Positions 1 through 13,538 of a DNA stretch of 64,000 nt are shown here, in pieces. Every line of letters begins with the position of its first letter. The first letter of the stretch is position 1. The notes under the pieces are model-generated. The model saw only the letters and a program-made list of their open reading frames with translations, was not told where the DNA came from and made no database searches. The stretch comes from Parus major (taxonomy: Eukaryota > Chordata > Aves > Passeriformes > Paridae), in assembly GCF_001522545.3 (NCBI RefSeq), contig NC_031768.1:80695769-80759768 (forward strand). Direction: 5' to 3'. The translations under genes were made by a program, and so were the position numbers.

Positions 1-1173
1 AGAGGCGGAACCATAAAATTTATAAAAAATACATCCAGGCACTGTTGCTTAAGAGCTATGAAGTTTTTGCTGGAAGGTGTCTTGTGTTTAATAGATTTTT
101 CCTATCTTGTTTTCCAGCCAGCTCCCTAGTGATTTAACAATATTTGTTTATTTAAAGCCATGTAATAAGCATTATAACCTTCAGGCTGAAGTACAGCTTG
201 ACTTTGTATTTTGAATTTTTGAAATAAGAAATATAAATTATTATGCAATTTGTAAGTACAGGTTAAAGTACTAAGCAGTAGCACCTTTTTTGCAGTAATG
301 ATTAAGGGCCCTGTCAAAATCTCTCTTCTGTGATCAAACCATGTTAAATAAGCACAAAAGAAGAGTAACACATCCAAAGAGAAGTCTTCCTATGCACAGG
401 TCCTGTCTGCAGCTGTGGCCAGTAACAGGAGGAGTACAGGACTAGGACAGGCAAACATGCTCACTTCTTGGGCACTTCTCAGGTTATGCTCCTCCTCATT
501 TTGCATCTTGCGGTTGCAGTTTTGTTACGAAAATCCATTGCTCTCTTTTGACTCACAAGTTCTGTAATGGTGGTGAGGGGACCCAGATGTATACGCAAAG
601 AATGTGACTGAAAATAGAGTCCCAAGGTGACAAGACCTGTTTCATCTAAAGAATATATCTGTTGCAGTGTATGATGATCAAGGGCGATCCAGACTTAAGG
701 GAGATTTCTTGCAGAGTTGTACAGCTTCAGATCCAATGTCTGCACACATGCAGCTTTGCAGTCTGTCTCCTGAAATCCATCCCTGGCATCCCTTCAACTC
801 CTCCTTCCCACCACCCCCGTGCCTCCACAGATGTCCGTGCTGCTGTGTAGTGATGGTTCAAGGATAAATCTGGGCAGATCCAAGTCCTTTTTGGGCCAGA
901 CTGGCAGTAATCCAAATAGCCAGTTCACCTGGCCAGGAGCTGTGCTGATGTGGTGAAGCAGAAGCAAGCTGCTCAAGGCATGGCGGGCCAGGTTTGCTTA
1001 TGTTCAGCAGCAGTGATAACAAAACTGGCTTACCTATCCTAGGTAGTAAGGAATATGGGCCTTGGAAGTGTTTGCTTTTCAAAGCCCAGGAACTACTTAT
1101 CCTAATTAGAAGTTTATCAGAAGTAAAGAATGAAATGTAAGAGAGCAGGGCTTGCAACTTTGAGACACTAAAT

Positions 1174-1193
1174 GAAGGAAGGAAGGAAGGAGG
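1174..1193 (+). repeat. (GAAG)n microsatellite
   Basis: Four GAAG/GGAA units in an ME3 intron. A T/C-rich run follows at about 1349-1385. Confidence 0.75.
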
Positions 1194-3239
1194 AATCTTG
1201 GTTCATTGATCCCATTAACAGACAGTCACCATTTCCTTAGCAAATGCTTCTACTACCACTGTAAGCCTTCAGATTGTGGTTGAGAATCCTTTTTGCTTTA
1301 GGGTAAGGATACAAAGCCTCTACCAAAAAAAAGTGCATACTAGTATCTTGATTTTTTTTTTTCCTTTTTTTCTCTTTTTTTTTTAATGTAAAATGCACTT
1401 AGTGAGTACCATGGGGGTACTTATGGAGCACAGGACTGAACACATAGAAAGCTGTTTAAAAGGTATGTTTTAAGTCTGAGGATCTCTTTTAATTGTGACG
1501 GTATCTTTGAAAGGGATTATACTTCTTCACAAAGAGATAGTAAAGAGCAAACTTAGGGCACAGAATCAGGGTTTTATTTCTTCTGTGATAGTGAGGGATA
1601 GTTTATTACAGTCGCATAAGACCACAGTCTCTCAAGACTAGTTAATTTATAAACATAGTGGTATTTAATAGTATAAAGTTGTCAGCTGCTTCTCAAAAGC
1701 TTTTGGCATCCCCTGAGAGTACAACTGGAAAAAGTGGTTGTATCACCATTGGAGAAAGGTTATGGGGACAGAAAAAACTTGCTTAAGTTCACTTTTTTTT
1801 TTCCTACAATGTAAATATCCTTGAGAACTGCTTGCAGAACAATGCAAAACATGTTGGGATTAGGCTGAACCTGGAGAAAGCTAACAGGATGCAGATGGTG
1901 TGAAAATTAAGTCTGACAGAATAATGATCTGTGTCTCTGATGAAAAATGAGTAAATGAAACATCAGTCAGTCTGCAGAATTGTCTTGTCAGCAGGTCTGG
2001 TTCTGATGAGTGACTTTTTTTTGTGCTGTCTGAGCAGCAGGAGGGAAAGTTACCTGCCATTTCTGGAGACTTTAAGACCAAACCAAATGGAATTAGAGCA
2101 AAAGTGTAAATCCTATAGACTTGTTCCTAACCACAGAATTGTGTCCATTCCCTCTTCTATAAAACATTGGAGATCAGAAGTGAGTGGGAAGACTGGGATT
2201 TGGATTATTGTCCTCTTGAAAGTTTGTTTTGAAACCCCTTTACATAATCTCTACTTGTAAAAACTCCAGTCATTGTAACTTCTCTTGTTGCCATCAGCCT
2301 AGTTCAGCCTTCTTCCAGAAGCAGCTGAAGTCAGTGCATGAGAAGAGGAATGTGTTTAACAATGTGTTTAGGTAACATTGGCCCAGACACCCAAACTGAC
2401 TGAAGGGGAGTGAATGTCCATGGAAAGTCTCACAGAGACCATGTGTAGTCAGGAAGCCCTGAAGAGGCTGTCAGGGCACATGTAGTGGAGACAGTTACTG
2501 GTATGGGACAAGGTTATTGAATGAGGGGGTGAAGACCACTATTGGAATAGGTGAGGAGAATGTAGTTCATGCAGAGGGAGCCCAAGGCTGCTGAAAATGG
2601 CTGTTTGGAACTTCTGAGTTCTTCTCAATTCCGAGAACTTCTCATAGAAGAGCTGGTGTGTTGGTCCTGATCTGAGGTTCCATGCAGGCTGGGGAATGGA
2701 ACAGTGTTGGTCTGAGGCTGTAACACAGTTTCTACATTGCAATGAGTGGAAAAGGAAGTGAAAAAGGGCTTAGCTCTATGTTTTCATTAGAAAACAGTCA
2801 GTGCTCCTTGTTCTATATCTCCAGACTTTCTCTTCCTTGCATTTCCTGAGAAAAATGTATATGCACTGGCTCTAACAACCATGAGAGACTTTTATGGGCA
2901 TGAATTAAAATGTCAGGCCCACAGAAGTTAACAGCAAATCTCATGTTAATTTGTGAAGGTCATGCTTTCTGCTCCTGTCAGAGGTGATTTAAGTCTGTTG
3001 AAATTCTCTGATTTACCAGGAGGATCTCGAAGGAAGAGGTGGAGTTGTCCAAAAGAAAGGTTGACCTGGTGAAGGAAATACAAGAGAATGTGTTCTCCTT
3101 TGATCTGGCATAAATCTATGCTGCTGACACAAGTAACAACTCCACCTCAAACAAAAAATGCCAAAGACAGGGAGGAGGGAGAAGAATTATTTTGAATAAT
3201 GAATACCAGGATGTAAATTTGAGGGGAAATGATGCTGAC

Positions 3240-3886
3240 TGTCATGAAAACCTTGGACAGCAGTATCCATTGGGCTGGGGAACAGCCATAGAAAGCCAGC
3301 CATATCCTGGGCTGCATCCAAAGCAGAGTGGCCAGTAGGGCAAGAGAAGTGATTCTCCCCTCTATCTGCTCTGCTCTGGTGAGACCCACCTGGAGGCCTG
3401 TGCCCAGCTCTGGGCCTCCAACACAAGAAGGACAAGAACCTGTTGTGGAGAGTCCAGAGAAGGCCACTGAGACACTCAGATGGCTGGAGACCCTCTCCTG
3501 TAAAGACAAGCTGAGACAGCTGGGGTTGTTCATCGTGGAGAAGGGAAGGTTCCAGGGAGGGATGCCATATAGCACCTGCAGTACCAGGAATGCATGGAGG
3601 CATGTGGTAATAGGATAAGGAGCAGTGGTTTTAAACTGAGAGAGAGAGGGTAGGTTGAGATTAGATAGAAGTATTTTACTGTCGGGGTGAGGAGGCACTG
3701 GCATAGGTTGTCAGGAGAAGCTGTGGATACCCCATCTCTGGAAGCATTCAAGTCCACATTGGATGAGGCTCTGAGCAACCTGGTATAGGGAAAGGTGTCC
3801 CTGCCCGTGGCAAGAGGTTTTCCATGGTAATATTATCTTTAAGGTCCCCTTCAGACCAAACAGTTCTGTGATGCTATGATTCTACA
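3240..3886 (+). mobile_element. CR1 LINE fragment, 3' end
   Basis: Contains the typical order of CR1 3' landmarks: GGGCTGCATCCAAAG, TCCAGAGAAGGCCA, GGCACTGGCATAGGTTG, then AAGGTCCCCTTCAGACC and the terminal TCTGTGATGCTATGATTCT. It carries the degenerate end of the reverse transcriptase frame, broken by stops. The 185-codon frame on the other strand is its antisense shadow. Confidence 0.9.
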
Positions 3887-6800
3887 ACCTGATTATGGAA
3901 GAATTCATATAAAAGCTGCTGCTATTTTCTGTATTTGCTGCAATTTATAGCAGAAGTTAGATTTTTTTTTTTTTATTTAGGTGGATTTACTAAAAGTATA
4001 CCAAAACATATTTCATTTATCTCAAAGCTGATTTCTCTAGTATTGTGAAAATAATCTTTCTTTCCTTTGTCAAACTTTGTCCTAATTCTGTGTTCATTCT
4101 TGGGGCTCCCTGCAGTGTACTTTAAAAGGGAAGGTGTGGGTCCTGGAAGAATTTGCACAGCACAGGAAGGAAATATAATCAGGGTAGGACTTAATTTAAC
4201 TTCCCAGGGGTTTTTGATCCCACCTTAACCTCTGCACTATCAAGTAAAACAGAATACATTGTGTGCTTAGCAGTGAAGCAGATAAGAGCTCCTTGGTCAA
4301 AATCAACTGAGCAACAGCACTGATTGACCATCTCAGTGTATTTCTCTTTGTAATCCTGTAATTTTCCAGTTACTGAGATAGTTCCAGGATCCAGCACACA
4401 GTCAGGTGCAGAACTGAACCTCCAAAAATGCAGAGGAAAATCAGGGCCAAGTCAAATTTTCCTACACTTAAAATTGTTTTTGAACAAGGAATATCAAGCC
4501 CCTTGAGCATAATGAGCTTAAACGCAGCAAAGGTTACTGAATTTGGGAAATGCTGACACTTGCTGGTTGGTGGAATCCCTGGATGGTGGAAACTTATGTC
4601 TCACCTCAATGCCTGGTCTTTACCCAACTGCATCTGTGAATTTATTTGTGGGAGACAGAAGGCAGTCTGGTCTTTCCCTCTCCCTCCTGCACATAAGCAA
4701 GAAGGGAGATCTGGGGTAAGCCAGAGTCAGATACCATACTGCAGACCTGCTATTGCCCAGTCCTTGGCTCCAGCAGCATGATCCATACAGAGACAGACCT
4801 TCTTGGAGGTCCTCCTAAACAGTATTGAAACACTACTACTGGAAAGGACACTGGGAAATTTGGGGTTGTCAAGTTTTAAAATACAAGGAGGATTTAATCG
4901 TTGAATTATGCCATTTATGCTATGGCAGTTCTCTGGTTCAACCAGAGAATCCAGTCCTGAGAATACAGTAGGAAAAGCAGCTCATGACAAGCCAAGAGCA
5001 ACATGGGTTTATTTGCCTCTTGCCTTAATCCTAGAATGTGGGTATCAGAGATCCACTGGGGACCTGATTCCAACCCTCTGCCTTTTCACGTTGCTGCATA
5101 ATGACCAATAACAATATGTACTGAGTTGGTCTTTCTCCATCAGCTTCCCCCTGGAGATGAAGAAAGGATATTTATTCTTTAGGCTGATGCCTGACTAGCA
5201 GAACAAATAAATCCGGGATTCGTCCTGCTTTCTGTAGACTGTCCCCTAACATTTTGTATCTGTGAAACCTTATGTTCCTTTCCACATACCCTTCATCTTT
5301 TTTTCATGTCCACCTGTGCTTCAGCATAGCCACCTACACCAGCTTGTGGTCATCCCCTTCCCTCACCTCTTCCTCAGGGGGCAGTGAGCACAGTTTTCAG
5401 TGCTCTGCTTACTGTTCCCTTGATTTTCTATTTGTGCCTTTTTTATCCTGCCCATAACCATTCTGGTTTTTCATTTGGTTTCCTCTACAGTCACCTTTTT
5501 TCCTCCATTTCTCTGCCTTCTGCTTCTGCTTCTGCTTATTCATGCAGCCCAGGAAAGCTCTAAGGCTTTGCTAGCAAGGGCTGAGCAGGTACTAAAGTAC
5601 TACATGCACTGTTGGGAAGCAGCACATGTTGTGGGCAGCTGCAAACTGTGTTTCTGGGCAGCTGTCAGAATAATAGTCAGAGTAAGGTCTGTGTTCCCCT
5701 CCCCAGAGTGATGAGGACATGAACCCCTTTATCTTTTCTCTTTATCTCAACAGTAATTTTCATAAAAGGGTATGGGAACAAACATCTTTGAGACCTTTGC
5801 CTTTCTGATAAGTTTGTTGAAATGAGCTAGCAGGCAAGAGAAGACACAGTATAATTGCCCTTTTCCTGGGGAAGAAAAAAAAAAAAGCTGCTAAAAATAA
5901 TGGTGGGTGTTAATAATTTGGAAGATAGAAGATGGATCCAAAAGGTTTGCTTTAGGCTGTGGTCTGCACCTTCCTGCTGTGGCAGGGGTTGGACTGTGCC
6001 AAAGCATGGGGAGAGCTACAGCTTGCACTCATGTGCTCACTTAAATCTCTCTGTTCCTGATCTTTGGCAGTTTCCTACAGCTTAGTACCTTTCAGTCCTT
6101 TGGGATCATGGAGATTTCCCAGTGTGGGTTTAGGGGGGTTGTGTGGATACTGAACCTTTCATTATTGTACCTTGGAGCATGCGTCTTCTGGCTTCCACAC
6201 TGAATTTTGGGTTTCCTACCTAAAATATATGGTGGCAATGTTAAGGACATTTATTGTAGTAATGAAGTTATTCCTGTTGCAGATCATTTGAAATTAAATC
6301 TCTTACTGTATTTAAATTATACATATATTGCCTTGTAAGTCTCTGTATAGATTTCACTAATAGTTGATTGTACTTGGTTTCTTTTATTTTTTCATTCTTA
6401 CCTCAGGGTACTGGTCAGCAGCTTACAGTTTACAAAGAAAATTACCTAAAACAATGAAAATTTCTTGGCCTTTTTTATAGACAAATCTGAAAAAAAATTA
6501 GCTGATGAATCATCACAGAGATTTTGTCCAATCTGATGATTAATTGTACTGTATTTAGACAAATCAGTTCATGCTAGCACATACTTTCTCTCCAAAGTCT
6601 GTAGCCCACAGGCATTTGTAATCTCAAGCTCCCTAAAACAGCCAAGTAATTTCAAAGTTTATTTTGTTGTTCTGAAGCCTTTTGTCCTGTTCTGGCAGAG
6701 ACCAGAACCAAAAAAAGTCAACAGTGGGGGTGCAGCTGGTGGAAATGTCCCTAAAGGCTCATATTGCTCAACCTGTCAATTTTTAACATGAGTTTTGAAA

Positions 6801-8618
6801 GTGAAAATAAATAAAACCAAATGTAGGCCCTTACTGTAGCCACATTTTATTTCATCTCTAGCACAGACTGGCCTTAAATCCAGAGTGGCTCCTCCAGCCA
6901 GTTCCTCTGGCACAGCAGTGAGTTTTCTGTGGTTAGTACACAACAAAAGCCAAGTCCATCAGCTGATCCCTCCTTCACGTGTGTCCCTTCTGCAACCTTG
7001 GGCAGCCAAAATACCTACCAGTCAGCTGGGCTGGGGGTATAATTCAGCCAGACTGCAAAGAGCACAGAGCAGCATGCAGCGGCAGTCAGCATCCTTCCAC
7101 CGTGACAAGCCAACTTGGTTTTTCATTTCCTGAGTGTGAAAATAATTTTGACATTTGGATTTCAGTGTTACTCTGAGACAGTCCTGCACCAGGTTTTCAG
7201 AGAGCATCACACCTTTGTGTAAGGAATAGCTGTGATCACTGCAGAAGGTCAGCTTGTGCCATGCCTGTCAGAGCTGTTTTCTGTCCAACCTTATAACTAA
7301 CTGTAGGTTTCTGGCTGCTGTCTCACAACTTTTTCAATGGCTGTCCAAAGGCAGCCTGGTGCAGGCTGGGATGCTGGCAAAGATCTGACTCATCTCTTGT
7401 TTGTTGCTTTTTTAAGCAATGATTTCCCATGGACTTCCTATGTCTTCTAAGGGAAGTCCAGGCCAAATTAAGTTAAAATGCTCAAGGACTTTTATGTGAG
7501 TAGAATTTCATCACCTTCAGGTTATAAGTGGAGACACTTAACCTTTATTAATATTCCAAGAATGAGCCATTCCTATCCAGATAAAAACACTTACTCATGA
7601 CGCCTGCTTGTCTGATACAAGTATTGGGAATATGTGCGTTTTCTTAATGTTAACTTACATGGTAGTTTCTATCGTCTCCTCGCTTGTGGAGCAAGTTCCC
7701 CTCTTAGCACCCAGACTAGAAGTTAATAAGTGCAAAGAAAATTAAACAAAGCCTGAGTTTTGTTACCTTTATTCTTGCAGTTCACTGAACTGGTATGGCA
7801 GCACACACACGAGGAGACAGACTCCTTGCAAGGACTCTTCCTTGGCTGGCTAACAAGTAACTTAGCTACCATTTTAACCTACTTCCCTCCATCAGTTCCT
7901 CTTCTCCGAACAAGAAGTTTTATAAGGCAAAGCCTGGTAGCCCATTAAAGAAGACACCTCTTTTCTGAATAAACAAGGCTGATGGACTGATCTCTGTGCA
8001 GAAAGCATGTGGAACTTGCAGCTGAGGTTTTTTGTGTTCTTCCTGCTGTATACCAAACTCTGAACAAGGTCAAGTCAGGCTTGACCATTGTAGTGCCAGT
8101 AAATATTGGATAACGCTGTTACATTCCTCCCTTACTGAGCAAGTATCTTATTCTTCGGAGAGGAGTCCTCTGGAGGAGTGAGCGAGAAGGATGAAGCTGC
8201 AATAGTTGAGTGAATTGCTTGTGTTTTTCAACTCCTGTCAACTCAGGAGCTTTTGAGGCCCTTCTGATGGTTTCTCTTTTCCTCCACAGATCCTAAAAAT
8301 GCAATAATTTTCAATTTCAGCTAGTAAGGGAAGTTCATGCAAATTAAATAGGGATGTTCTTTTGCTTCATGCTAGTATATATATGATCCAGTGCCATCAT
8401 TTGCTCTGCTCTTTTGTGGGTTTTGACCAGTGTGATATGACTACTGGTGGGTATAATTGCTGACTGTTACCCATATATGGTAAGTGTAAGGAGGCCATTA
8501 ATTTTATAGATGTGAACAGGTAATTGAAGTCAGGAATGCTGCCCAAACCCACAGCACAGGACAAGACTGGAAGAAGAGCACAGCAATGGCTTTTACATGG
8601 AGCTTGATGAAGCAAAGG

Positions 8619-8655
8619 CACTGCTGCCCCTGATGTGAAATCAGGGGCAGCAGTG
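8619..8655. repeat. Perfect inverted repeat, 16-bp arms, 5-nt loop
   Basis: The left arm 8619-8634 (CACTGCTGCCCCTGAT) is followed by GTGAA, and its exact reverse complement lies at 8640-8655. GC-rich and able to form a stable hairpin in DNA or in ME3 pre-mRNA. The pairing stops sharply at both bases. Confidence 0.9.
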
Positions 8656-9065
8656 GGGCAAGTCTACACCAGGAGGTTGCAAACATAGCCACGGGAGCGT
8701 TAGTAATTGCCAAGGAAAAGCCATTAGAAGAGGGAGAGAGAGACTTCTGGGTAAGAGGGAAGTGAGGAGAGATTTAGAGCTGTGAGGAAGGATTGGATAA
8801 TGTTTTTCACTCCCCTCTGTGCTTTAGGGAATGAACATTCTCTGTAAACAAACAATATCTTTAGAGATAGCACTGCTGGCTTCACTCTTTTTTCTAATAG
8901 GAAATAGTTCACAAGTCAGCATTACTAACCAGGACTGTCAGAAAGGGGAATACTACTTAGCCCTTTTAAAGAAGTAACTTGGTATTGAATGAAAGGATTA
9001 AAGGACATTTCTTTTTTCTAATATCTGAGACATGTTAAAATGAATTCCTTCCCAAATATCTAAAA

Positions 9066-9420
9066 GAATCATAGAATTATGGAATGGTTTGGGTTAGAAG
9101 AGACCTTAAAGAAGATCTGGTTTCAACCTCCGTGGCATGGGCAGGGACACCTTCCAGTAGGTCAGATTGCTCAAAGCCCTATCCAATATGGCCTTGAATG
9201 CTTTTAGGGATGGCAGGTCCCCAAACTCTCTGAGCAACATGTTGCAAGTGCCTCACTATCCTCACAGAAAATAATTTCTAATATCTGATCTAAACCTGTC
9301 CTCTTTCAGTTTGAAAGAGCTATTATCCCTTGTCCTATCATTACATGCCCTTGTAAAAAATATAAATGTTATTCCAAAAAGCCATCAGCAGTATCTAGTA
9401 CCACTTTCACTAGCCATCAA
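9066..9420 (-). mobile_element. CR1 LINE fragment, 3' end, minus orientation
   Basis: Begins on plus with AATCATAGAATTATGGAATG and GTTTGGGTTAGAAGAGACCT, the reverse complement of the CR1 tail, followed by GGGCAGGGACACCTTCCA and the older internal part. It runs directly towards an AT-rich microsatellite. Confidence 0.9.
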
Positions 9421-9454
9421 ATATGCCATGTTTTCTTTGTCTCTGAACTTTTTC

Positions 9455-9517
9455 TATAATATATATAATATATATAATATATATATTATATAATATATAT
9501 ATAGTATATAATATAGT
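9455..9517. repeat. AT-rich microsatellite (TATAATA-type)
   Basis: Sixty-odd bases of almost pure A/T made of TATAAT/ATATAT words. They are self-complementary enough to form cruciforms or long AT hairpins. It lies just beyond the CR1 piece. Confidence 0.9.
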
Positions 9518-10665
9518 AGTTGTAGTTAAGGGATTGTTAAGGGACAACAGAATGCCATCTGGAAGTCCAAGGTCTAACCAGTACTGGGGCTCAGAGCAGG
9601 ATGCTTATGACTCACATGGTACAGTGTAGCTTTATAAGTCCTGGAGTACTGCCGTGAACTCAGTCAGGGTAAAATCAGAAAAGAAAAGATAATGTCCCTG
9701 GCTTAGGGATGACAAAAGATCCTGTGGGTGAATATACTCAAGCCCTTTGATGGATTCTGTGGTGACCTGCAGTTTGCTGGATCTTGCAGTCCAGTTCAGG
9801 CAGTTTGACTGGACTTGCTGACATCCAGACAGAAATACTGCCTCAGTGACAAATTAAGAAGCTGTAACTCTCCTTGAAGTTTCCTGGACTCTTACAGATG
9901 TGCTCAGTGGCACAATAAAATCCAGTCTGACTTCCACCTTAACTAATTGCAGCTGTAGTGAAACCTGGGACATTAATGGACTGAATATGAGACTGCAGCT
10001 CTGAAACCCTAATGAATGCAGGTTGAAGCACTCCCCACTTTTAATTACCCCCACAAAGCTAACAGCTCTCTGAAGGTTACTATTTAACCAGGAATAATGG
10101 TACAGCATCTACTTTCTGGGTTGAAATTGCTGATGCAGTTAATTTTTACTAAACTCTAGTTTGTGTAGTTTTGTCCCCATGCATGACTGAACCCATGTAG
10201 AATGGCACGTTCCTGGGCACAGGTGAGTTTTCTGGTCTGGAAAACCATTGTGTCTCTGCCCCACACAATGCCCATGTTACGTGACTTGATCAAAATTACT
10301 TACATTTTTAGCTTTACATTTTAATTGAATCCTTGTTATTGAGTGCCAAGGAGATTAAAAGAAAGCTGCATCATTTGTTTCTCTGAAGCAATTTATCACC
10401 TGTAATACCAAGGGTGTTGGAGCAGACATGATGATAAAGTCAGAATAAAGGTGATAAAGGTTGATGAGGTTTCATTTCTCCTTCAGAAGGCTTAGGCTAC
10501 ATCTTTTCAAATTGTAAATCAAGTTAATTTATTTTGTTGCCGCTTGGATGTTTTTTGTTTACTACTGGTCCACATAGGCCATTCTGTTCCTCTTAATATT
10601 CAGAGCTCTACCTTTCTGTTCTCAAAGACTCAAATAAGCTTTTGCTCCTGTTACCCCTCCTATAA

Positions 10666-10930
10666 TCATGGAATCATAGTACGGTTTGTGTTGGAAAGGA
10701 TGAGAGATTATGTAGTGCACCCCCTTGCCATGGACAGGGACATGTTGCACCAGACCGTGTTGCCTGAGGCCATCCAACCTGGTCTTGAATATCTCCAGGG
10801 AAGATGCATCCACAGTTTCTCTGGGTGACCTGTTCAAGTGCCACACAGCCCTCAAAGTCTTTGTGTGTCCTTGAGACAAACCTGGCTGCTACTCTTCCCT
10901 GTTCTCTCATCAGTAAAACTTCTGCTGAGT
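10666..10930 (-). mobile_element. CR1 LINE fragment, minus orientation
   Basis: Plus-strand reading shows TCATGGAATCATAGTACGG, GTGTTGGAAAGGATGAGAGA, CATGGACAGGGACATG, CCATCCAACCTGGTCTTGAA and CTCTGGGTGACCTGTTCAAG, the usual CR1 3' region in reverse complement. The 70-90 codon frames over it are debris. Confidence 0.88.
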
Positions 10931-12392
10931 TCATTTTGTGGAGCTTGTTTGTTCCTTCTGCCTTGCAGAAGGGATTTTTGGACAGATAAACCCTCTGCCA
11001 TTTTGGGGCATGTTTATTTAACTAATTGGCCAGCTCGTCTCTGTGGATAAGTTGTTGTTAGGAGGGAGATCACAAAATGAGGACGTACCTGTGACCCCTG
11101 ACTCTAAATGTGTCTTTGTATCTCAAAATCTCAAAACTACCATGAATTTGCTCAACTGCCTGTCAGAATTGGTCACTGCGTATTCCATGTGCGAAGGGAT
11201 TTCCTGCTCACTACTACAAGGATCCCCTTCTGAATGCTTGAACACCTAATGGGAGACCACAGAGCCTCAACCAGATTCAGCTCCAGCTGGTTGCCTAAAG
11301 GCACTGGAAAATTAGGTGTTTTACTCAGCCTGGGCCCTTGTCTCTCAGATTCAGCATTAGTGAAATACAAGGCTTGCTTAGATACATGTCTGCTTCTTGA
11401 CGTGGTTGTGTCACTGAGAGGTCACTTTCCCCACATGGATCACCATTTCTGCCTCTCCTGATGGTTTCCCTTGCAAAGCTGGTAGTGCCATTAGGGTGTT
11501 AGTCTAAAATAAGCCATCTGATTTTGCCTGAATTAAAGTAAGGAGAAATTAGCATCAAATACATAATATTAAAGAAGGGAACACAAATTCTGAGAGGGCT
11601 ATCTCTCCATACATGGTTCTCAGTCACCAACCAGACTATCTAAGCCAAGCCAATCCGATGACAACTGTGAGAGTCCTGCTCTCACAAGGAGCATAGTGAG
11701 GTTAGTCATCAGATCTTGGAAGACCCAAGCTGAACTCTCTCTACTGGCAAATCCCGAGCAGGGATTGAAGACCAGCCCACTGCCTTCCTGATTCAAGGGT
11801 CAGAATCAAGGGGCAGCTGCCTTCTCCACTTTTATATGAAACAACTCTCAGTTCCATTGAGCTGCACAGCCAGCAGTGGGTAGACAATTGGGTTTCAGCT
11901 TCTGCTGTGAGCTCAGGATGTTTTTGAAAGGTTAAATGGCTGGTGGACTCCCTTCAGTACTGAAGAGATATGAATGTATGAGGCACACAGCTAGACACTT
12001 AATAGGTGTCTTCATTATGTATGGAAAATGTTACCTTCAAACAATAGCATTCTTCCTAAAAGAGTATCACAACCTGAAATATATGCAGTGATGTTACTAA
12101 TTTGCACTTTTAATTCCCAGTTAATAACTGCTTTCTAAACATAGATGGCAGCAATACAGTACTCCCTTTTTATGAAGATTGACATCTGTGAATAGTGTCT
12201 TTGAGGCAAGCCATGTGTATGTGATTAGTTCATTGGTTATTGGCACAGTGTTAAAGAATTACACTGAATAAATGAAATGTTATTTTCCTTTTTTGCCTTT
12301 CTGATCTGTCTGTGTGATTGTGACTTGATCAGTGTTGAAGTCAGCACTTTTATTTTTCTTCTTTTCAAAGTAAAGGGCATTTTCATTAGGAA

Positions 12393-12412
12393 TCCCACAG
12401 CCGACTGTGGGA
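12393..12412. repeat. Perfect inverted repeat, 8-bp arms, 4-nt loop
   Basis: TCCCACAG, loop CCGA, CTGTGGGA. Intronic. Function unknown and chance possible. Confidence 0.7.
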
Positions 12413-13510
12413 AGATATCTGTCCCCTAGAAGAGTCATGTGAGATAAGCCCTTGCCAGGGTGAGTAGCCCAATTATGTTTGATTATCCATCACTCATATG
12501 GCCTTACAATGGAGGTTGTTTTCAAGCTTCTTCTCCCTAATGTTTCACATTAGAAGCCCAAACCATGACCGGATCTGAACTTTCTGGGTCTGAGCAATGG
12601 TTGAGAGATGTAAGCAACAAAAATGCATCTCTCCCATTTTTCCAATTGTTACTAATTGCTGACACAACTCCTGCTTTTGTGAGCAGATAACAAGGCAAGG
12701 AAAATGGCTGCATCCTCCTGCCAAGGGGAGTCCTCGAGTTAGAGCCCTTGATTTGTGCTGATAGAGAGGACAGGTTGCTTCTTTTGGGATTAGTGCAGCC
12801 TAAAAGGAACTTCAGCAAAATCCCAGAGTATCAGAGCAGAGATCAGTCAATGTAAGTAATACTGCCCTGGGTATTTAAAGAATCCCTGCTACAGTTACTC
12901 TTTTTGGTAACAACAGCAGAGAGGTGAAAAGATAAGCCACAAATCTAAAACAAGTTTCAAAAATGATCTCTTCCAAATCCGAATTTTATTTTAAAATAAG
13001 GCACTTTTGTTTAAACCCTGAAGACCTTTGCATTGAGAAGTGATTAACCTTAGTGCAATCAGCTATGTTATTGTTCATATAAACACTTCACACTGAAGTT
13101 ACCTCCAAACATTTGATTTTCTGTTTCACTTCTCATAATTTTTCATCATTTTCACTTGGTGAATATCAAAAACTAGGATCAGATATTCATGGGGAAAAAA
13201 GGGCAAGTTTGGCTTGATGAAAGCAAATGCCATGGCAAATATTGATCCAATCAAATTTGAGTTCTGTGGACTAGAGAGGTGACCCAAAATATCTAGCTGT
13301 GTAGTAGCCATCGCCATCATTGACATGGGTAGCTGGGTGACAAGGATCATACTTTCACTGTTGGGATGGCCAGGAGCTATAAGCTCAAGAAAGAATGTAT
13401 AACAAGACTTATGTTAAAACCATCAGCCTCCACTGCATTTATCAAAATTGCTTTAACTAGAAAACTCTTCTGCACTAAGGTAGAGTGTGCTCCCTGAAGC
13501 AAAGATGTTT

Positions 13511-13538
13511 CACCAGTGTTAAATGTCCAACACTGGTG
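13511..13538. repeat. Perfect inverted repeat, 10-bp arms, 8-nt loop
   Basis: CACCAGTGTT at 13511-13520 and AACACTGGTG at 13529-13538 around AAATGTCC, about 240 bases upstream of the first visible ME3 exon. Confidence 0.85.

Noticed and set aside
3147..3704. 185-codon minus-strand open frame
   Set aside because: It lies over a plus-strand CR1 3' end. The frame is the antisense of repeat DNA with no protein family features.
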